Shown here: piece after piece, positions 37,600 to 47,577 of the stretch | Numbering within the stretch: the stretch's first letter is position 1 | How the letters are laid out: each line of letters starts with the position of its first letter | Assembly: GCA_010015655.1 (NCBI GenBank) | Contig: ML976715.1 | Coordinates: 90,308 to 154,307, forward strand | Source: Bimuria novae-zelandiae CBS 107.79 | Lineage: Eukaryota > Ascomycota > Dothideomycetes > Pleosporales > Didymosphaeriaceae | DNA length: 64,000 nucleotides | Direction of reading: 5' to 3' | The notes under the pieces: generated by a model | Seen by the model: the letters and a program-made list of their open reading frames with translations, nothing else | Databases searched by the model: none | What the model was told of the DNA's origin: nothing | Translations under genes and position numbers: made by a program

Positions 37600-39340
37600 C
37601 CTCTAGATGTTAGATAATTAGTAACTAATAATGTAACTAATCTATGCTTTAGGATCTAATCTTTAGAGTTTGCTCTTGCCACGCTTTATATCGTTAGTTA
37701 TTGTAAAAGCTTTACAGCTATAAGCCTTAAGGTGAGTTTGATTAGGCTTCTTTAGTTAAGTGACCACGCCGTTTTAAAAGGCCACTATTGTAAAGAATAC
37801 TTTGTATAGTGATCTCCAGCGATTAGCGTAGTTTAGTGTTTAATTATAGAGGTAGACTGCTGCCCGTGTAATCTTAGGCTATAACTACTAGGGTAGGTTA
37901 GAGTCTAGTTGTATCGCGCGCGCTTTCTCCTTAATTACACCCCCTAAGCGTTTAGCCCCTCTATTTTATAATTAAGTATTAGGTGCTAAAGGCTTAATTC
38001 TGATACCTTGTGCTAAGCACTACTTCTTAACATTTGCTTTAACAGAGAAGATCTCGTTGTCTGATTCGATAACTTTTACTATGACTTCGAATTGTACTTT
38101 TATAAATAGTACAAAGGTGCTAAGTTGCTTGATAATAGATCGTGCCGGGCGATTATCCTTGAAGTAGAGGTCCTAGGTGAAGCCGGAGAATCTGTTAGTG
38201 ATGAGCATCTGACTCTTCTCTCCTGTCAAGCTGTCTACTTTAAAGTCGTGAAAGTCGATTGCGATTCTCTCTCCGGGGCCTTCCGTAAGCTCTTTAGGTT
38301 GTCTGCGGATTTGTCGCTTGAGTTTGGCTCTGCCGCAGGCGTCGCATTTGACTATAGTAAGTCCTTTAATCCTTACCCCCTTAGATTACTACACTAGGTG
38401 TTCGAGTGCCTAAGGTCCTAGGTGGCCTAATCGCTTATGCCAGGTAATTACGCTTGCTTTCTGTGGCCTGCGCTTCGTTCTTGAGTTGGTTTTATGCGCT
38501 GCTAGCGCACTATTGGCAATAGTGTAGCCTACTAGGGCTGATCTGTATTCTAGCACCCATTGGCCATGCATCTCTTCTAGTTCTGCCAATATTGTGTTGT
38601 CTTGTCGCTTTAGTGTTGTTGGTTCTGCTTGCGTGTCCCACCAAAAGCCTTGCCTCCGGAGTAATCGGAACGATACAAGATTGCAGAGCAGATTAGGGCA
38701 ATAGGTAACATTATCTAGCTGTATTATTCGATTGCCTCTTGCACTCCGTATGTTGAGATGAACGCTCCCGTATCCTTTAATCTATATTTGTGTATTCCCT
38801 GCCCATATGAAATCTCCTGGCGCCGGTGGTCGGTATGAGACGAAGCGATTGATGTCGTTGAAGATATGGCAGGTTGTGCCTGAATCGAGTATGGCTGAGC
38901 ATCGCAATGGGTACGTGTGGAAGGATGCGGCGTTGAAGCTCGCTGGGATTTTAGTAATCTGGCGTCCATCTAGTCACTTATTATTAGCCTTAGTGATTCG
39001 AGTTGGAGTGGGAGTGTGTGATAGTTTAATTGTAGGTGCCTGTGATCTGGCCCTCTTTGTTATCCTTAGGCTTTCTTGAAGCTCTGGGTCATTCTCTAAC
39101 CTGAATTTAATTAGGGCAGCCATGCCAGACTTTGGCCTAAACTAATCTGGTTGCTTATCTGGGAAGGCGTAGAAGTAGTCTTGTAGACTATAGCGTTGTT
39201 TACAAGCAGGGCACTTAAGGCCACTAACTGTCGTTAGCTCATCGTCTGTAATCGCGGACCGCTTAGCTTTGGTACTGTAACTAGCAGATTGTTGTTTACG
39301 AGGTCTTCCCTGATTTTTTAATGTTGCTGCTTCATCCACA
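37600..39340 (-). pseudogene. Copia-1 zinc knuckle, protease and integrase region
   Basis: On the minus strand: 'CPACKQRYSLQDYFYAFPDK' (degraded CCHC-type knuckle, about 39142-39230), an Asp-Ser-Gly protease active site at 38886-38878 followed by 'HIFNDINRF', and the pre-integrase motif 'WHKRLGHLGP' at about 38420-38450. A mutated integrase core follows down to about 37600. Frames are interrupted by TAG/TAA at expected Gln/Trp positions. Confidence 0.75.
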
Positions 39341-39849
39341 AGAGAGGCGTCCCTGTCTGTGGCCTAGGTGGATTTACCACCGTCAGCGAGAGATAAACCT
39401 GCAGCAGTAAAAGCGCCCTTTTATTTGCCCTTAATCGGGTGCTGCAGAATCATGTGGTCTTGGAAGAGTTTCATTGTGTGCTTCCGTGAGATAGCTGCAT
39501 CCTTGCTTCTGTATTGTTAGAAGGTCGTCACCTATATAGGTGCGACATAGACAACTGCCTTTATGAAGTCTTCTTTGACTGAGTCTAGCCTTTGGAGCTC
39601 TGGGACCTGATTGGTCTTTGCTTCTGTGGCTGCATGATCGTACTCAGATAGCCATGTAGCCTATAATCCGACTGTTCTTATTGGCTTAAGGGCTTCTTAA
39701 TACCTTGCCCTAGATCGTCTGTATTCGTCTTGCAGATCTACCCTAACTGTGATTGTAAGGTTGTTAATCCACTGCCTAATTAATTAATCTAGGATATAGC
39801 AGTTGTTCTGGAGATGCGCTAAGACTATTAATTAGAGAAAGGTAACTAC

Positions 39850-40212
39850 TTAATTTAGGCTGTCTTGCTCCTCTCGATACTCGCGGTCCATAATCTTGTA
39901 TATCTCTAGCTGTCCCTTATGATAGTCGCTATCGTCTTTGTATGCTTTCGCGCCTGCTGTCGATAGATGTGAGGGCATTCTTGGCATATCATTTGGATTC
40001 GCAGTCGCGTAAGCCGTGCTTGGCTGGTAGCTTCCTATCGCTGGGGGCATCGGCATCGCGGGTTTCTGCTTTGGTTCATCCGTCAGCACTGGGTCAATAA
40101 TACTCCAGACCTTCAGGAATTGGCATCTTGTTTTAAGCTGTTTAAGCCATGGCGTGTAGTTTGTGTAGTCGGTTAGGATCACCGTAGGATCTCTGAGGGT
40201 CGATAGGGCCAT
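39850..40212 (-). pseudogene. Copia-1 gag, N-terminal part
   Basis: ATG at 40212 opens 120 codons with 'YTPWLKQLKTRCQFLKVWSI', a typical copia gag (UBN2-like) start, then a Pro/Met-rich loop and 'YREEQDSLN'. A TAA, possibly a mutated Gln codon, ends the frame. Gag continues with more stops to about 39350. Confidence 0.8.
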
Positions 40213-40248
40213 TTTGATCGGCTTGATTGAGGCAGTGAGACTCTTAAT

Positions 40249-40473
40249 TGTGAGATTTAATGGTATTCTGTCACTTTGAGATGGTGTGATCTTGATAGTT
40301 AATAAAGTTAATTGATTGAGTGATGGAGATTGGCCGTAGGCGAGGTCTCTAGTACGTGCCGACCTAACGCTAGCACTAACTAGGATAGTGTGCAGCTGGA
40401 GGTGCGCCAGCCTTATATTCTCTACTGCACTATTAACAATAGTGCAGGATTACAAAGGCCTTGTAATCGGACA
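40249..40473 (-). repeat. Copia-1 5' LTR
   Basis: It pairs with 35217-35441 and is 225 bp with TG...CA ends. The gag start lies 36 bases downstream in element sense. Confidence 0.93.
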
Positions 40474-40540
40474 ATTATAATAATTATAAATAGACTTAGT
40501 AGGGACCTTAAGTTTATTAGTCTTTTAAGCCTTAATATAC
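40474..40540 (+). pseudogene. Gypsy-A copy 1, last recognisable integrase piece
   Basis: It aligns with the reverse complement of about 24870-24800 in copy 2: 'IDRLSRDLKFISLLSLNIPIV', the gypsy integrase segment usually followed by the catalytic TDRG. Similarity stops at about 40540, where minus-strand copia sequence begins. Confidence 0.65.
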
Positions 40541-43169
40541 CTATAGTAATTATTATTATAGTAAAGGTATATAGGTAATTAGTAACGTTTTAAGCTCCTA
40601 GTTAAATAGCGTAAGTCTATAGATTACTTAAGTTTATTAGTTTTTAAACGCGCTTTATAATAATTATATTATCTTATAAGATATTTAGATCTTAATATTA
40701 TAAAGCGTTGTTATTACGTTAGTTAGATATATAACCTTTAATTTTATTAGCTAATTAATTAGTAACTTCTTATTATATAGGCGTAGGACGAAAGTTATAA
40801 GCGTAGTAGCGTCCTACAAAATAATTTACTATCTAATTAAAAGAAGCTAATATATCAATAAAGTTATTAAAAGTAGATTAATATTAAGAGGTTAATAGTT
40901 TATTAGTATTATCCCTTACTAATAGCTTAGTCAATTATCTAATAGGCGTTAGTATTAGTATTACTATAGAGTTAGCCTCGTCGTAGAGACGTCGCTAACG
41001 TAATATTATAAGTTTCTTAATAGATACATTATTATTCTTATACACCTTAGGGACGTTAAGTAACTTAATAACCTTTTTAATTATTAAGTTATTTACGTAG
41101 CTGTCGCGGCCTTTATAGAAGATAGAAGTATTAAATACTACGTCTTATGTATATATAACTTAATCCTTTATTAGTAACTAAATCTAGAAGATATTAGTAC
41201 TATTATAGCCTACAAGGTGGCTAATTAGGGCGCGCGAGACTGTCTTTACTCTACGCGACAGATATTTATTAAATATATATATATATAATAATTGATTAGT
41301 TAAAAATAACTTATTATAGGCTTTTTATACTAGATAACCTTATATAGCGTACACTAATTAAGGACTTTAGATAGTATTTAATTAAGTAGGTATACTACTA
41401 TCTTTAATAACTTATTTACTAATCACTTAAAAAGTTACCCTAGAGGCGCAGGGCGCAGGCCTTTATTATAATTAGCTTATTAGTAATTTTAGTACCTTTA
41501 TTTTACGTAGGAGTATCTAGAGCGTATAGCTTAAAGTGTATACTTAAGTTAGTATAAAGTTATTTTATAAAGTTAATAATGCCGCGCTTAGTGTTAAGCT
41601 TAACTATAACTACGTTATAATTATACTAACGCTAAATTTACTATATAGTATTTTATAGCTAGCGGCCTAGTTAAGCCTTTAATTTTATTAAAAAGGACTC
41701 TGCTTTGTGTTAACGCGAGTGTTAACAGACAGTATAAGTATTCTACTTATTACTATTATAATAAGACTTTCTCTATTATTATAGTTAAATAAAATTAATT
41801 AAGATTTAATAAAAGGGATAGATAGCGTCTTTTAGCGTATAGTAAGAGACCTACTCTATTAGCTTTAATTTTATATAGATTTAATAAAAGTCTTAATTAG
41901 CAGGCCCTTTTACTATTACTTCTTTAATATTATTATTTAGGTAATCTATGACTTTGCGTTTTAGATAGCCCTAAACTTTATAGGTAAGCGTTAGAGAGAT
42001 TACTTAGGTCTTTAGTACTTTTAATAAATAAGTTTAAATTACTATTATAAGTAAAGATAACTTTGTTAGACAGCGAGAGGAATCTGCGTTAATAAGCTAA
42101 TAGTCCTTATAGTACTTTAGGTAAATAATAACGCTATATTTATTATATAGCGCATTTTAACTTAAGTTAAAATATATACTAATATCGCGACAGCGTCTAA
42201 GACTAATAACGCTTATAATAAAGCTAGGTACTGAAGTAATATAAGTAATTAAGGTCGGCGTAATACTATTTAGTATATTAACTATAAAAGTTATCTTACC
42301 CTAGACCTTAATTTTATAGTAGTACTTACTTACTTTAATAATTATATTAGTATTTTTAACGCGCTCTTGCTCCCAGCCTACCTATTTAGTTATATTAATA
42401 ATATAGGTATTAGAACCTAGGTTAAGAATCTATTAGTTTTATAAAGTTATAGTATAATTATTAATCGCGATAATAGTTAACTTGTTTAGTAAAATTATAT
42501 TATAGTTATTAGCTAAAGTAGCTAAGATTTCGCTTACTATACTATATAAGCTTATTATAAAAGCTAAGCTACTATTGCTTAGTAGACGTCCGTCGTCAAG
42601 TTAGATAGCTACAGTAGCTAGGGTCGTCTTTAAGAAACGCCTTTTTATCTTATTTATAGCCTTTTATATTTATATAAATAGGCTAAGTTTATTTTATAAA
42701 GCTTAATTAATACGTTAGCGCATAGTAAAATCTTCTTAAAAGTTATAAAGTTATTAGTAGAAGTCCTTATTAAGGTAGTAGTATAAACTATACTAGTATT
42801 TATTATTATAAAGATATACGCTCTTTAGCACTTAACTTATAGTCTTATTATTGCTTTACGTCTTTACTACTTAAAGTTTACTTACTATTCTATTAAGCTT
42901 CTAGGAACTAGATTAGATTTATTAAATATATATTATATAAGTAATAATATAGTCCTCTAGTGTAGCTATTTACGTATTATTATTCTTATACTTAAATAAC
43001 TTAATTAGCTTAGGCGTAGCGTAATTAGGATTAATACTTTTAATAGCTATTAAAAAGTTTTTTTATGCACGCGTGCTTTTTATATTAAATAAATTAATTT
43101 TAGCGTACTAGCTAGTAACTTTAATTTATAATTATAGCTAGTTTTTAAAGTTACGTAACTTTAGCAGGG

Positions 43170-43598
43170 TGTTACGACCCAGAAGCAAGATGACGAGGGA
43201 TGGGCACTTATAAGGACGGGCGGCCAAAGAACGGGTTAACAAGTACGCCAAGGAGCTAGCCTTAGAGTCACGTGACTGCTTAGTTAATTAGTAGTACTGA
43301 GCAACTAAGCAGGCAAGGCACGTAACTACTTAGTTAATTAGTAGTACTAAGCAACTAAGCAGGCCAGGTATATATAAACATAGGACGGTTTCCTTTATAC
43401 GCTCCTTGTAGGTAACTTATATATCTTTTATGCGAGTACGTTCTCCTATATAGACTAATAGTTATCTTATTTATTTAAGATTAGATTATCTAGCCGCACT
43501 AAGTGTCGCATTAACTTATACTACTAAATAATCTATAAGGCACCTTATTACCTTACTGTCCTAACCTGGATTAGACTAAGCAAGAGCGCCCTATAATA
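43170..43598 (+). repeat. Solo gypsy-type LTR inside Copia-2
   Basis: It starts TGTTACGACCC and ends TATAATA (TATAACA before RIP). Flanks CAGGG (43165-43169) and CAAGG (43599-43603) look like a 5-bp duplication with one change. It contains two 50-bp direct repeats (43269-43318, 43319-43368) followed at once by TATATAAA. The sequence differs from the Gypsy-A, -B and -C LTRs, so it marks a fourth gypsy family. Confidence 0.65.
43269..43368 (+). repeat. Two tandem 50-bp units in the U3 of the solo LTR
   Basis: Two head-to-tail copies containing CTTAGTTAATTAGTAGTACT end just before TATATAAA. Differences are G/A transitions. The position immediately upstream of a TATA box suggests a duplicated promoter element. 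Confidence 0.85.
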
Positions 43599-43904
43599 CA
43601 AGGTATATAAGTACTTATAATTATTAATTAAGTTACGTTAGTAGACTACTATTAATAGTATAAAGTCCTTTTTAAAAGAGATAAGTCGCGCGTGCAGCGT
43701 ATCCGTATTATATAATAAGTAAATATAGTACTTAGTAATTATCTTACTAATATTTATATTTAGATTTTAAAGTGCCTACTTTTATTTAAGGTAGCAGGTA
43801 TATTACTTCTTATATTAGTAATACGTAAATTAATAGCGTTAAAATTTAATATTATTAAGGTTAGCGTTAGCGTATATTGTATCAGGTACCTTAGTAACTT
43901 TGTA

Positions 43905-44096
43905 TTAGTGCGCCATAGGCTCGACAGGCTCTGTGAGTAGAGGCAGGTCAGCTGTAGCGACGTTGGGGTTGCAATACTGCCATAGATCGTGCTGCTGCGC
44001 GGCATCCTTGCGAAGAAAGATCCATGCCTGCCAGTCCTCAGGCTTGTTGAGGATTACTGTGACACGCGTTGTCGTAGGATCAGATTCTGTCGCCAT
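43905..44096 (-). pseudogene. Copia-2 gag N-terminus
   Basis: ATG 44096 opens 'MATESDPTTTRVTVILNKPE' and 'DWQAWIFLRKDAAQQHDLW', a copia gag start in which Trp and Leu positions fit the family. The coding sequence continues downstream with frameshifts and stops to about 43600 and beyond the solo LTR. Confidence 0.65.
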
Positions 44097-44189
44097 CGTG
44101 GAGTCGTGTGCAGCAGGTATCGCAGGATTGTTGTGAACGATTGCAGGTGAGTAGCAGCAGCCTTAGCAGGTGCAAACCAGGCTCATAAC

Positions 44190-44325
44190 TGTAGCGTCGA
44201 GAAGAGTATTAAGGCAATCGTTGTTTTGATTGAGAAGCTACTCTATGGAGTTATATACTGTGGATCACGTGAGTCACGTGCACGGGCCGCACGGGTGGCC
44301 CAAGCTTCCATACTGAACCGTCACA
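44190..44325 (-). repeat. Copia-2 5' LTR (probable)
   Basis: On the minus strand it starts TGTGACGGTTC, contains a TATATAA box and ends GACGCTACA, followed by GTTATGAGCC, a possible tRNA primer site. No second LTR exists in the window, so ends are inferred from TG...CA and from the break in the DDE_1 frame. Confidence 0.55.
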
Positions 44326-44890
44326 AACGGAAACAACCCACATGCCGCGAAACCAGCCTTGATAATCTTGGGTGAAGGCTTTGACTCTCGCAGGGCTATA
44401 CAGAGAGGTGAAATGCTCCTTACCTATCTTGTTCACGCCCCCTCGCTCTAGTCGTTCGACTTGGTCCCGATAGGCTGCTTTGATAGGGGCGAATGTAGAT
44501 ACATCGCATGGCTGTAGCTTGTGGGAAGTATGAGAGGGGAGACGGCACAATATGATGTTGTTTAAGAGGCAGAACTCCAGGATTTCGAGGGTTTCGTGCG
44601 TCCCAAACCCATCGCAGATTAGCACTCGAGGTTTAAGTACTCCGGATGTATGGGTAGCTTGTGCCTTAGTCTCAGGGTCCAAAATACGCAGGAGCCACTG
44701 AAGGCTAAGGAAAGAGTCGGTGTATCCGGAATCCGATAATGCGTATTGCCATCCAGGAGTTTCAAAGGTAACGTCGATCCCTGCGTAGCGAGACGCACTG
44801 TCTGGCAAGACAAACGCGGGGTACTTTGACTTTCAGCAACCAGAAAGCTCATGCGCACAACGAGTATTGCCAGAATTTTATAAAAATAAT
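44326..44890 (-). pseudogene. DDE_1 transposase gene fragment, split by Copia-2 and frameshifted
   Basis: The minus strand reads 'TPGWQYALSDSGYTDSFLSL', then the catalytic block 'RVLICDGFGTHET', 'NNIILCRLPSHTSHKLQPCD' and 'ERGGVNKIGKEHFTSLYSPA', all hallmarks of fungal pogo-type DDE_1 transposases. After 'KAFTQ' (about 44365) the conserved 'IIKAGFAACGLFPF' appears one base out of frame, so there is a 1-nt frameshift. The gene then stops where the Copia-2 LTR starts. Base composition is near normal, with little RIP. The N-terminal half is missing. Confidence 0.8.
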
Positions 44891-45320
44891 TAGCTACAGC
44901 CAATTCTAAATCTATATAATCCCTCCCACCTAAAAATTACGTGCGCATCGTTGCTCCCGCGCCTGATTTGTACAGCGCCTCGTATCGCGGCATAACAGAC
45001 TTCCTCCTCACAGCGCCAACCTCAAGCCTCTTTCGCTCCGAATTTTCGTAGAAGAGTCGTATCCTACCCTAACAACCTCCCTCTGATACTAGGAAGTTAT
45101 CATCAGCCCTGTGCGCGCTGCGGGGCGCGATTTCATGCAGCGCCGCCCCGTCAACTAGTACTTCCAGCGGAAGCGAACCACCAGTCCTGGCTATTACAAG
45201 ATAACCCCGCACGTCTTACCTCATACACTAGTAGGTAATTTATTATAAGATATGTGGCTATGCGAGTCGCATAAGCGTCCGGATTATTGTTAAATCCGAC
45301 TTAGATTGGGAGCATTGATA
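44891..45320. other. Unassigned region before the transposon array
   Basis: About 430 bp. 44940-45190 has near-normal composition, and one minus- or plus-strand frame may be an old gene scrap, but nothing is recognisable. 45225-45320 is AT-richer and ends in the TA target (45319-45320) of the first array element. Confidence 0.4.
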
Positions 45321-45409
45321 ACATGACTCACCACCGAGCGCACGTCCCCACCGAGCGCACGCGAACACCAATTTTTACCGAAAGTTTAACACCAAATATC
45401 TCTACGACT

Positions 45410-47415
45410 ATGGCAGGTATTGAGGCAGCTCTTGAAGCGTTGGAATCGCTAAAGGTGGGAGAAGATTTTAAATATTCAGAATATGCCAAACGGTTTGGCT
45501 GCTCCCGTTTAACCTTGTCAAAACGCTATAGAGGGCTTTAACAAGCGCGTGTAACCGCACTCGCAAATAGCCAATTACTTAACAACGCGCAAGAGAAGTA
45601 ACTTGTATAGTATATAAAAGACCTTTATACACGCGGACTACCTCCTTCTAGGCCTATAATACGAAATTTCGTAGCCCAGATAGCTTAGAAACTAGTTGGC
45701 TAAAACTGGACTAATCGCTTCGTCGCGCGCTACAGCATCGACCTTATCTCCAGACTTGTCAACAATCAAGCCAATCAAGCCGGTCTAGCCTAATATGGTA
45801 ATTCACTAGCTCGTGTAGGCCAAGATATTACTAAATTTGGTTAGATCGGCTTAATTGGCTTGATTGTTGACAAGTCTGCTTATCTCGCACTGGGTAACTG
45901 GCCTTGATTATAACTACTTTAAAGCAGACTCCGCCTTTAAGTATAGCCTCTACTTTAAGCTTCTTAAACGTAAAATCAACTAATACAACATCGACAGCCG
46001 ATAGATATACAATATGGATAAGAAGGACTTCTTAATTAGTGTGCTATTAAAGGTTAAGAGGGTGTTCTTTAAAGAGCTCTATGAGAAAGGAAAAATAAAG
46101 AATATTATTTAGGATAGTAACTAAGAGTGGATTACTACTATAGCGTGCATCTGCGCTGATGGAACCGCGCTTACGCCAGCACTAATTTATTAGGCTTAAA
46201 GTGGCAATATTTAAGACACCTAGTTACAGGACTTTAAGCACGAGAAACACCGCGCGTTCTTTATAGTCTTACTAAGTGGATAGACGAGCAATAATATAGG
46301 GCTAGTATGGCTTAAAGAAGTGTTTAATCGCGAGACAAAAGCTAAAGCTCGTACGTTATGGCGGCTTCTTATCCTTAACGGCCACGGCTCCCACGTTACA
46401 ATGGATTTTATTGAGTATTACGACAATAACAAGATTCTCCTTATAGTCTATCTACCTTACAGTACTTATACGCTTTAACCGCTTAACGTTGTTATGTTTG
46501 CTCTGCTTGCAGCCTTGTATAAATTAGAACTAGCTACCTTCTTAGACCGCGCTTAAGGGCTTATAACTATTACAAAACGCGACTTCTACAAGTTATTTAA
46601 TGCCGCATGGAAAACCTCCTTTAATAAGAAGCTTATATTAAAAGCTTTTAAGGCTATAGGCATCTCACCGCTTAACCCTAGCGTTATTATCTTAAGATTT
46701 ACAATAACTACGCTAGACACCTCACGGCCCTTATTAAGCGATAGTTCGACTTTAGTATTAAGTGCAAGTAATTGGAGAAAGATAGAGCGATTGCTATAGC
46801 AAGCGGTGGATAATGTTTACGACTTAAAGGCAAAGAAGCTTAGCTAAACAATCTACACTATTTTAGTTAAGAATACGCTTCTACAACATGAAGTTTCTTA
46901 ACTTAAGAAGGCTCTAGCTAATAAGAAGAAGCGTAGGCAGCGTGGTAAAGCTTTAAAGCTTAAACTACTAAAGGACTATAATAGAGGAGCTATTTTTTAG
47001 TCGCCTCAAAAGGTAGGCTAAGCGCGGCTTCAGCAGCAGCAGAAAGGCCGTTAGGAGCAGGAGGAACAACACTAAAAAAGCAAGGCTACGAAGCTTAGAG
47101 AGCAGCAGAAGCTTGCCAAGGCTCAGCTACTTAAAGAGCGTCGTCTTAACAAAGTTGCAGCGAAGGAGAAGCGTAAGCGCAACGCTGCTAAAAAAGCAGC
47201 TATACGTAAAGAGGAAAAGATCGCTAGGCAAATTAAAAAATAGCTTTAAAATAACCTTAAGGCTTCTAAAAAGGCTAAAAGGCAAGGGTCTAAGCCTCCT
47301 AAAGCTATAGAGGCTATAGTTATTAATAAGGATCCTGCTATAGTAGAGGAATTAGTTTATACGACTTCTTATCGCAGGCGGCTAATACGACTGCCTAAGA
47401 AATTATTAACGTAAT
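45410..47415 (+). pseudogene. Fot-b transposase, RIP-inactivated, interrupted by a MITE
   Basis: It begins 'MAGIEAALEALESL' followed by a psq-type HTH ('DFKYSEYAKRFGCSRLTLSKRY'), open to 45541. After the MITE (45751-45886 with duplication) the frame resumes: 'YNMDKKDFLISVLLK' (first Asp), 'WRLLILNGHGSHVTMDFIEY' (second catalytic Asp changed to Asn), 'PLNVVMFALLAALY', then a Lys/Arg-rich C-terminus. Stops are TAG/TAA at Gln/Trp positions. Confidence 0.85.
45751..45878. mobile_element. 128-bp hAT-type MITE
   Basis: About 40-bp inverted termini start CAGACTTGTCAACAATCAAG on both strands and differ by about three transitions. The flanking 8-bp duplication CTTATCTC lies at 45743-45750 and 45879-45886. 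Removing the element and one duplication restores the Fot-b reading frame. Its terminus matches that of the hAT element ending at 1558 at about 17 of 20 bases. Confidence 0.93.
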
Positions 47416-47577
47416 CTAAAATCTACAAACTGTTGCAATAGCTACTGCAATTGCTACTCTAAAAAATCTTGTTAAAGTAGCTTTTGTACGTGGCTCAATA
47501 ATCTCATTTTGGTGGTGGACCAACTCAAGTTTAGCGTTCGTTCGGTGGGGACGTGCGCTCGGTGGTGAGCCACGTTA

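Larger units (their letters stand above)
35217..40473 (-). mobile_element. Copia-1, complete Ty1/copia LTR retrotransposon, lightly RIP-mutated
   Basis: 225-bp LTRs at 35217-35441 and 40249-40473 are flanked by ATTAT on both sides (35212-35216 and 40474-40478). A polypurine tract (GAGGGGGTG in element sense) abuts the 3' LTR. Protein order on the minus strand is gag, zinc knuckle, protease, integrase, RT, RNase H, which defines copia. Compared with the surrounding gypsy elements it keeps long readable frames, so it is younger or escaped heavy RIP. Part of RT is hidden by an assembly gap. Confidence 0.95.
18188..40540 (+). mobile_element. Gypsy-A copy 1, LTR retrotransposon in four pieces
   Basis: Pieces are 18188-19521, 19746-20152, 34462-35216 and 40474 to about 40540. 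Each matches, in inverted orientation and the same order, the complete Gypsy-A copy 2 at 21777-29259: LTR plus gag, then RNase H, then integrase. The interruptions are a copia LTR (19522-19745), Gypsy-B (20153-34461) and Copia-1 (35217-40473). About 2 kb of protease-RT sequence is missing at the copia LTR. The 3' end is lost where truncated Copia-2 begins. All pieces are heavily RIP-mutated. Confidence 0.75.
40541..44325 (-). mobile_element. Copia-2, 5' part of a copia element, RIP-mutated
   Basis: In minus-strand order it has a 136-bp LTR (44325-44190), gag (ATG at 44096), a long degraded interior, the integrase C-terminal region at about 41350-41000 ('HLVGYNSTNIF' ... 'DVVFNTSIFYKGRDSYVNNLI') and the copia hinge (about 40900-40545). 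RT, RNase H and the 3' LTR are missing. A solo gypsy LTR interrupts it at 43170-43598. RIP is mild near gag and heavy elsewhere. Confidence 0.7.
45321..47575 (+). mobile_element. Fot/pogo element 'Fot-b', first in the array
   Basis: Left terminus ACATGACTCACCACCGAGCG at 45321. The right terminus read on the minus strand is ACGTGGCTCACCACCGAGCG from 47575. TA stands on both sides (45319-45320 and 47576-47577). Both termini carry duplicated CACCGAGCGCACG-like motifs. It is 2255 bp including a 128-bp MITE and its 8-bp duplication. RIP-mutated. Confidence 0.9.
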
